NCBI GenBank assembly: GCA_014338405.1
Contig: JTDE01022256.1
Coordinates: forward strand, 1 to 64,000
Direction of reading: 5' to 3'
Length of the DNA stretch: 64,000 bases
Origin: Paragonimus skrjabini miyazakii
Taxonomy: Eukaryota > Platyhelminthes > Trematoda > Plagiorchiida > Troglotrematidae
Shown: positions 57,026 to 64,000 of the stretch, in pieces
Layout: each line of letters starts with the position of its first letter
How positions within the stretch are numbered: the stretch's first letter is position 1
The notes under the pieces: model-generated
Database searches by the model: none
The model's input: only the letters and a program-made list of their open reading frames with translations
Told to the model about the DNA's origin: nothing
Program-made: the position numbers and the translations under genes

Positions 57026-58329
57026 TTGTTGGTCCTACATTAGGTACAACTGAATCATCGTATGTAAACACTCAGCCACATTCACTTGTGAGTAATAGCT
57101 GACCTGCCAGACCCTCTCGAGAAGACACACGATAAATGTCTTGTTAAACCCAATCAGTCACTCAATGACTAGGACATTTCTCCAAATTGAAATCACCGGA
57201 GTCAGTAAACGTGTTGATCGATATCAAATCAATCACTTACAGATTAGGACAAACGTCGGGGGTTTAATCAAACTCGACTATTTTTTCTACAGTATTATAA
57301 ATCCATCTCTTACAGCATCTTTTATCCACATGAAACATTAAAGAAATTCGTGAGAGAGGCTCAGATAGTAAGGCTGTATTAACAGGAAGATAGACACGCT
57401 TATTTAAAAATTACTTCTGTGTCTAGTGGACGTAATAAGTTCACCAATTTATATATTATTCGACTGTGCACGTACATACCCCAGACCAGTAGCAAGACAT
57501 TCAGACAAAAACCAACAGCTGATATGCAACCGACGGAATAAGTGAAATTACCGACGAATGAATTGCTTCCCTATATATTTGAAACAAAAACTAACTGCGG
57601 AAATTTCAGACTCATCTACGGAATGCGCTAATTTGTTGAAACCATTCTAACACGGTAGTAGAGAGAACACATCGCATGTCTAATCCACAGGGTAGGAATA
57701 GACAGACGAATGCACCTATCAGTTGTTCGTTGTGTTCGACTTGATACGGTACATAACACAGACTGATGCTTAATGGCAATAAATGCACTGGGTGATCGTA
57801 GAACTTGAACTAATTTGTGACGCACGACAGATACACTATTGTAATATGGATCACAATGTCACCCACGCAACAGACCTAGGCTGAACAACGTTCGTCCGAC
57901 GATTGTTCCGAAGGATTGTGAAGGTTCTCATCATTACAGTCGAACTACGTTCAGTCATCTACAGTCTTTTGTGGGCGTCTCTTATCCACGTCTAATCATG
58001 CCAATTCGAACAGAACGACCAAACAGGGTAGAGATGCCTATTATGCGCATCAGAAACACAAAGCAGTCTTATTGACTATTCACTAGAACTGTCCTAAAAA
58101 AGTGGTGCACCTAGCTGGTTTGATGGTTCGCGTATACAAATTAACTCATTCGGCGTTGAACTCTGCACTCAACCTCGATATCTGCTCGTCACCGCACATT
58201 AAACTAGGCATAAGCAAACGGTGCGTGCAGCCGTCAGCTTGACCCTAATTTGCAAGTCGAACGACAAAGTTTTCCACCTTGTCCTCTCGCTAGATGATTC
58301 TGAAAACGTAGTAAACCCCTCCACAAATA
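57026..58329 (+). other. No gene recognised
   Basis: AT-rich, only short frames, no repeat identified. Confidence 0.5.
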
Positions 58330-61300
58330 CACGTTGTCATCCCGGGTAGCGTTCCTAGTCACCGATTCGAGTGATCACGAGGATAACAGCCAAACAGGCG
58401 ACACCTACCCACTTCGCTCAATGGGACAATCAAGGTCATCATATTTTGCAACCACGTTGTTGCTGGACCAACACGCAGAGTTATCCAGCTGTTTGTAGTC
58501 TCAGGCACATAGAATACGTGACCCAACCGTCGCAGTCTACGCAGCGCGATTAGTTGGCCACTTGGTCACGCATCCCGAAATATGCGCCGGCGAACGGCTG
58601 TATTTCTCATACGATCAGCGGGCTAAATGGCGGGTACAACGGTGGTCATGTCCACCAAGACTGTTGACATTTTCGTCGTGAACAGGCCACCTTTCCGAAC
58701 TCTAGAACAAAATGGAACGCACACAAACATTAAATATTCTTCACCTCAGTAGCAACTGAATGTTTTCTCGACACCACAGATGACACTCGTTAGCAAACGC
58801 AACTCGCGCCTTTGCTATCCTCGCTGGCATCTCGTCAGCAATATTACAGGCTGGACAGATAATGCTACCGAACTATGTGAAACTGTCCACAATCTCAAGC
58901 GGATTACCTGCAATGAAGAACGTATTAGTGAAAATGCCCCAGACTTGAATCAACACTGCACTTTAAAGGTGCGAGATGCACTCCATACAAACTAAGTCAA
59001 TCATCCACCCTGTTCAGAATGGTCTGCATATCTTCGGCGTAGGGACTAAACAAGAGAAAGCCACCCACGTTCTCCCTGTCGATCAACCTAACACCAGGGA
59101 GAAGCTCAAGGTCAAGCTTAATGGATTTATCAGGAACACTTTCCAAAATATCATTCACGACAAAATCGAACTAGAAGAGGCAGATCGGACACAATTGGTA
59201 AATATCAATGGAAATGAACATACGAGATAGTTGCCCATAATCTCAAACCTAATTTGCGGAGTTGGCATATAGTAAACGCAAGACCGAATTATGATCAGAA
59301 CACACTCTTGCAAATCGGAATCCTGCCTGTTCCTAAACCAATGTAATATAATCATTGAAAAACTTACAAGCAACAGACACTAGATTGACGCCCCAGTGGT
59401 TGTCCCACAGACGTTCTGCTCCCTGTTGTTAAGCGCCGAACGCGAAGTACCTCTCCAGTTTCCCAAGTCGTCTGAAAGTGTATTGTCAGTTCTGACGTTA
59501 ACCTCGCCGAACAGTCTTTGAAGAGAGAAAGACAGAGATCTTGTCAGGGACCCTTGTTACGCTTCGATAATCTGGGCTCAAGACCCACTTCTGCCTCCAA
59601 CAGAAGGCCGTTTGGAACGCAGTATCCAATGCATGGCCTGGTTGAAGCCACCGGAAATGTTCTTCAAAATGTTCAGCCCGCCCGTCAAGTCAGCGCAATT
59701 TACTAGTGATACGTGAACCAGTTTTCCACATGTGGTCTGGGTCACACCGACTCGACGGTCTGCACAACTATGGATCAGAGGAACTAGCTTTCGGCTACTC
59801 ACAGCTAAAAAAGACTCACTCCGTCACTTCTAACTGTTCAGGTGACGCAAGCTTTTGCTCTTCTCGCGTTTGAGGTCTCAGCGGTTGTGATCATACTCAC
59901 AATCAGGTGGAATCGAGTGACGCTTGTTCATGAAGTTTACCGAAGTGACAAATCCAGTTTTGTTGCAATCGCACAGCTCCTACGGAACATACTTCTTCAT
60001 AGAAAACTTCCGTAATGACTACGGTTTGTTCCCAGTGTTCCTTAGGTTCTGTCACCTGATTAAAACCGTTAAATTTATCTACCAACGATTCCTGACTAGC
60101 GTTATTCACACTCTCTTCGCTCGAATGTCAATTAAGTATCTTGTGTGTATGACCTCTGGGCAAGTGACAAACGAACCTGACAAAAGCAACCGCATGTTCC
60201 GAGTTCAGGTGGTAGCTCCAAGTTCACGACAGTCTTTAACGGAGTAGCATCTACTGTAACCGATTGTCATGTGATTCAGTTGTGTCCACGATTGAAAAGT
60301 ACATAGAGGTGTCCGTAGGAGACAATACCCTTCCCCGTGTTAAAATATGGTGCTCGAACTATATAGACCGTGAGATAGGCACGACAACAACAGTCTACTG
60401 CCATTGTAAGTGCGTTCTGCCCGGACCTCAAGCATATCTCTCAGCCACTTCTACTTTGAAGAAAGACCACCAAGCTGTGCATCAAAATTGCTCGTTAGTA
60501 GGATGATGTCAGAATGTCCAGTCAACATCAAAAGGTCAACGAGGGCGCCGTAGTATGTGTCGTTTAGATCATCTGAACAGCTGTCTCTTATTGCGTACGT
60601 CGAAGATGAATATACATCGATTTTCTGACTTGCTTTGACAGACTTTAACCTATGCACTGAGTCTGACTCCGCATAAGGAAATGTTCACTAGTATCTAATT
60701 GAAGGAACTCCGGTGTTAAAATCTTAGACTCACATCGCCAACACACAGTACACATCAAGTTCCATATTAGAGACAGTGCTTGTCAAAGCAACTTGCTGAC
60801 CGACTTGTTGGAGAGTACTGACAACCAGTGTTTGTTAGTTTCTTGGCTTCAGAAAACAATGAAGGTAGAAAACTTGGGGGACAAGACAGAAGGAGAAAGA
60901 GGTAATGGGTAAATAATGACACTGTTGAGAATACGATAACTTCTGATACTTCCGGGTCGTTTATATCGCAGAAGAAAGTTGATTTGAGGGACCCAACCCT
61001 GAGTCTCTGACTCACTTGGCAGTGAGGGGCTCGCTTAGCCTGAAGGAGCAGTGAATAAGACGTGGATGTTTGATTCTGAGCACTCCTGTGCGCAGTGGAT
61101 ATATTTGAAGCTAAATCGGACTTTTGGGTGATATCAGGTGTTTATCGATTGTACTGGATAATTCGCCGGCGGTCACGGTCAACCAATGGGCGATCAGAAT
61201 GCTGTTTGTTTGAGGCTACCCATTCTAAACCCCTTTTCTTGATTCGGAAGTTAGCAATCCCTCAACCATATATATAGTTTTGGTGTATACCCATAAAATC

Positions 61301-61488
61301 TACTCACTCTTACGCCGTCAGTAGTGCAGCATTCAACCCCATGAGTGCATGTGCTTTTCGTCTGACTGCTTCCCTTTCGCCTGTCTGACAAGGTTGCACC
61401 TGGAAGGACCCAATCCATATTCAGCAAAACTCGCCGGATCACAACAACACACAAGCTTGACCACCACGTCAAGGTAGCAGAAAAGATC
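58330..61488 (-). mobile_element. LINE family 2, near-full-length dead copy
   Basis: Minus order: 5' UTR (61488 to about 60915, shared with 16738-16118), damaged endonuclease (about 60850-60250, with SDIILLTSNFDAQLGGLSSK), linker (60109-59540), RT fingers (EAEVGLEPRLSKRNKGP, LFKDCSARL, AERLWDNHWGVNLVSVACKF, EQAGFRFARVCSDHNSVLRL; 59600-59260). A deletion then removes about 60 residues carrying the FIDLxxAFDSVDR box. Next come CPICLF, FDFVVNDILESVPDKS and LLPGVRLIDRE (about 59210-59075), FLLFSPYAEDMQT replacing YADDIVLF, then the C-terminal region decaying to 58330. The 3' end is truncated compared with 6538. It is the best guide to the layout of family 2. Confidence 0.8.
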
Positions 61489-62825
61489 CGAAGAATTGCA
61501 TGATTGATTCATTTCGCCCTCTGTACCATAATGAATAGGACAAGATAAGGGGAACCGTTCAACCTGGTCATTATAGCTCCGACGGTCTTCTTACAATAGC
61601 CGCTATAAGGGATGGAAAATCACGTACCGACCGCTATCAAATACCACATTTACCAAATGTGCAGAAGACTAACTAAATTTCAGCCGTTGGAGTGATTACG
61701 AAATACGCCAGCGCAGAACGGTTTGCTAAACGTTACAGCTACAACACAGCTGACACGTTGACGCAACTCTCGAGTCAACAGGAAGTTTGAGTGCTGATCT
61801 CTTATGAAAACTAAGCACTAGATGCAAACCTCATCCTAATCAGCATTACGACGTGTCCAGCAAGTGTTTCAATATTTATAAATCGGCGAACAAGTAATGA
61901 ATTTAGGAAAAATTGTACCGAATTTATCACGTCATGAACATGTTGTATTACGTCCACTAACGATTAAGCTAATACCATGCTAACGGGGAGGCATTGGGCA
62001 TCTGTTTCCAGTGAAGCAGATGCAAACCGTTTTATTAACAAGAAACCGGTGCAAACACCAAGACCGTGCAACTGATAAATGAACCATCGTACTGATGGTT
62101 TGTTCCGCAGATTTCAAGATCAACGGTATCAATAGAGTTTGGGATAGCAATAACAGTGTGGCCAAGCTATGGACTCGACACGCATTAGGCGTAGAACACT
62201 GCCCCAACTGACCGTATGCGAAAGGGGTGCTCAGATGGCTATATTTTTCAGAAATGATTACACGTTCAGGAAGACAATTTATCTGATCAATGAGGGCATA
62301 AAGAGTTGCTTCCTGTGCTTCAGGAGTGAATCTACAAAGTGATTAAGATTTTGATGGGCAGGTAGATAACACAACAGAAAACTCACTAGTAAACGAAAAA
62401 CAATGTTAAGCTAGGAGGCAGCGTGGATGTTGGAAAGTCCGACAGCTGGCACAAGAATGTCACAACATCCTTTTTGGTACACGGAAGCTTGAGTGCAACT
62501 ACACAAAGATAGCCAGCATGAGGAACTTTGCAGAGCACATTTATATCGCCGACGGCGGTGAAGCCTATTTGCTGATGATAACAGTTTATTAAAGTGGGCA
62601 AGCCTCATAGAAACAATTCCGAACTATGAAGAATCCCTAACAACCTAGTGCTTGGCCCGCATAGTGCAGCACATAAGCAATGGTGAGGGTTGACGTTTTG
62701 GGTGCATATCTCCTTTGGAAGTAACTCTTTTTTTAAAAAAAAAAAGCCAAAGTGAACAGTTTTCAGCTGTTTTAGACACATACTCATCATCGCTTGAGTT
62801 CCAACGTCAAGCAGTTATCATCCCT
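61489..62825 (+). other. No firm gene; one possible exon
   Basis: Minus frame around 62590-62416 (AVGDINVLCKVPHAGYLCVV, ALKLPCTKKDVVTF) reads smoothly and follows an acceptor-like ATCAG, but has no donor I trust and no recognised family. It is on the same strand as, and downstream of, the channel-like fragment. Confidence 0.3.
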
Positions 62826-63176
62826 GTCATACTGCCGCGTCACCATGAAATGGACATTGAAAATGCTTGCATGAGGGATTTTCACAATGACAGATCCGCC
62901 AAGACGGACCCACAGGGCAACCGTCAACACAACCTGACCGGTGAAATTCTTCCGATAGGTTTACATGAAGTCTAAGGAGTACAAAAGAATCATAGACAAA
63001 AAAATGAACGCAGATACTATCCAATAAATACGGACAAGTGGCACATTGCCAATGATGAAAGGTGGAGAATCGGGACCCAAAAGAGTGTTACTGTCCAAAA
63101 ATCGCTTACAGTTACCAATCAGCATAGTGGGTGTCGCATAGTCCATTAGATTATCGTTCAAAAGAAGTTTGTTCAA
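62826..63176 (-). pseudogene. DEG/ENaC-like channel fragment, N-terminal membrane region, with in-frame stop
   Basis: Minus frame: FLDSNTLLGPDSPPFIIGN (compare FxxxTTxHGxPxI before TM1), then PLVRIYWIVSAFIFLSMILL and YSLDFM, a hydrophobic segment opened by an R-x-x-W, then TAA at 62961-62963, and in the same frame TYRKNFTGQVVLTVALWVRL and VKIPHASIFNVH. The last resembles FPAVTICNxN and lies about 46 residues after the Trp, the spacing expected in degenerin/ENaC/ASIC channels. These channels are amiloride-sensitive cation channels with two membrane segments. The stop, loss of FP and C in the FPAVTICN box, and lack of further exons suggest a pseudogene or one exon with an error. Alternative: chance hydrophobic frame. 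Confidence 0.4.
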
Positions 63177-64000
63177 AAACCCAGTTAAAGAGTGAGATGG
63201 TCACAAGCGTACGATGTACAGTAAACCAACCAAGCGTCGCGGGACACTGATATCCGTACCAGGAAATAAACAATTCAAAACAACAATGTTGTTATCGATT
63301 GTTTCCAAGCCAGCCAGACAAACACGTGCTACCGGTGCCAAGGGCCGTCTGATAGGCGGGCTAATTTATTAATCAACGTCATCAGCTACAGCCAGACACT
63401 TCGATCACAAAAGCGAGATGAAGCGGCTTGCCACTACGTTCATATGCGTGAATGTTGATTCGTTTCTTATCAGCCCCAGTAATAGCCCGTGAACACCTGA
63501 AAGTGCAAGGAGGACAAAGCGTAATGCAACAAGCTGTTTGCGTAGTGATCGGCGAAGTTTAGGTACTTAAGGTTTTACTAATATTGCATGATAATCATTC
63601 CACTACCAACAGTATACTACGGTAAAAACCTATTCGATTCACCGCTTATCCGAACATTGACACAATAGACAACCTAGCAGCCAGCCAAATCAACTTCGTC
63701 TTGGGATAAAAATATCCCCATTGGACAAACAGTTTCATTGTTATATTTCTGCTATTAGCCAAGTCTTTCATTTTGCATTGGACCAATTAGATAACAGCTT
63801 GTGACGCTGTATAAACCACTGACGTCAACCAACGACACTCTTATTTGTTTAACACTGATGAACACAAATGAATGTTTTTGTTCTATAAATAACAACGGCT
63901 TACCACAACCAGTTCAAGTTCTTCTTATTACCTATGCGCGAGGTATGAATTCAAGTACGCTTCCCGAGTCTACTCACAGCCCCCAATTTCGACTATTACA
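63177..64000 (+). other. No gene recognised
   Basis: Only short frames. If the channel fragment is real, an upstream exon on minus would be expected here or past the window end; I could not identify one. Confidence 0.4.

Noticed and set aside
62961..62963. A 31-nt mini-intron (GTAAAC...GTCAG) removing the stop in the channel-like fragment
   Set aside because: Removing 31 nt shifts the frame and creates a new stop at once, so it does not rescue the reading frame.
1..64000. Bacterial-style operons, defence systems, prophage or integrative elements
   Set aside because: Gene density, introns, microsatellites and retrotransposons are eukaryotic throughout; no bacterial-type gene cluster is present.

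Overview
The window reads as nuclear DNA of a parasitic flatworm, most likely a trematode. Evidence: intron-exon genes with 7-kb introns, two 100-N scaffold gaps, and a density of decayed APE-type LINEs, Penelope-like elements (PLEs) with GIY-YIG domains and Ty3-like LTR debris whose protein style I associate with fluke genomes. The clade assignment is inference; nothing here is bacterial or organellar.

Two host genes are well supported. A three-exon plus-strand gene (4138-4659, 12151-12504, 19745-20200) encodes a 443-residue ankyrin protein resembling ANKRD16. A single-exon minus-strand gene (28696-30357) encodes a 553-residue protein with an NHL-like propeller core between Ser-Pro-Lys-rich tails; it carries a 114-bp in-frame tandem duplication differing at one base. 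A third, weaker candidate on the minus strand (62826-63176) looks like the first membrane segment of a DEG/ENaC channel and is interrupted by a stop.

Most of the rest is mobile-element wreckage. LINE family 1 (C2H2 finger at the C-terminus) occurs at 1-3683 (minus, split by a solo LTR with target-site duplication) and 45576-47694 (plus, RT palm deleted). LINE family 2 occurs at 58330-61488 (minus, nearly full length but dead), 31480-33095 (plus), 6538-7500 (minus, 3' end) and 15208-16738 (minus, 5' UTR fused directly to the 3' end). LINE family 3 lies at 16751-18075 (plus). PLE remnants lie at 14440-15207, 23060-24890 and 40540-41225. There is also a LINE RT scrap at 37735-38031, a Gag remnant with a zinc-knuckle motif at 33110-34190, and a short dispersed repeat in at least six copies.

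Notable points: LINE families 1 and 2 share a roughly 130-bp 5' terminal module with the same start point in all four copies; one such 5' end points away from the ANKRD16-like gene about 450 bp upstream of its ATG; two family-2 copies share the same endonuclease active-site lesion; and the first scaffold gap is flanked by a 260-bp direct repeat best explained as an unmerged contig overlap. I found no CRISPR array, no convincing tRNA or rRNA gene, and no bacterial-type operon. Long stretches, especially 24891-28695, 34516-36651, 41226-44744, 47695-51279 and 61489-64000, hold little I can name.
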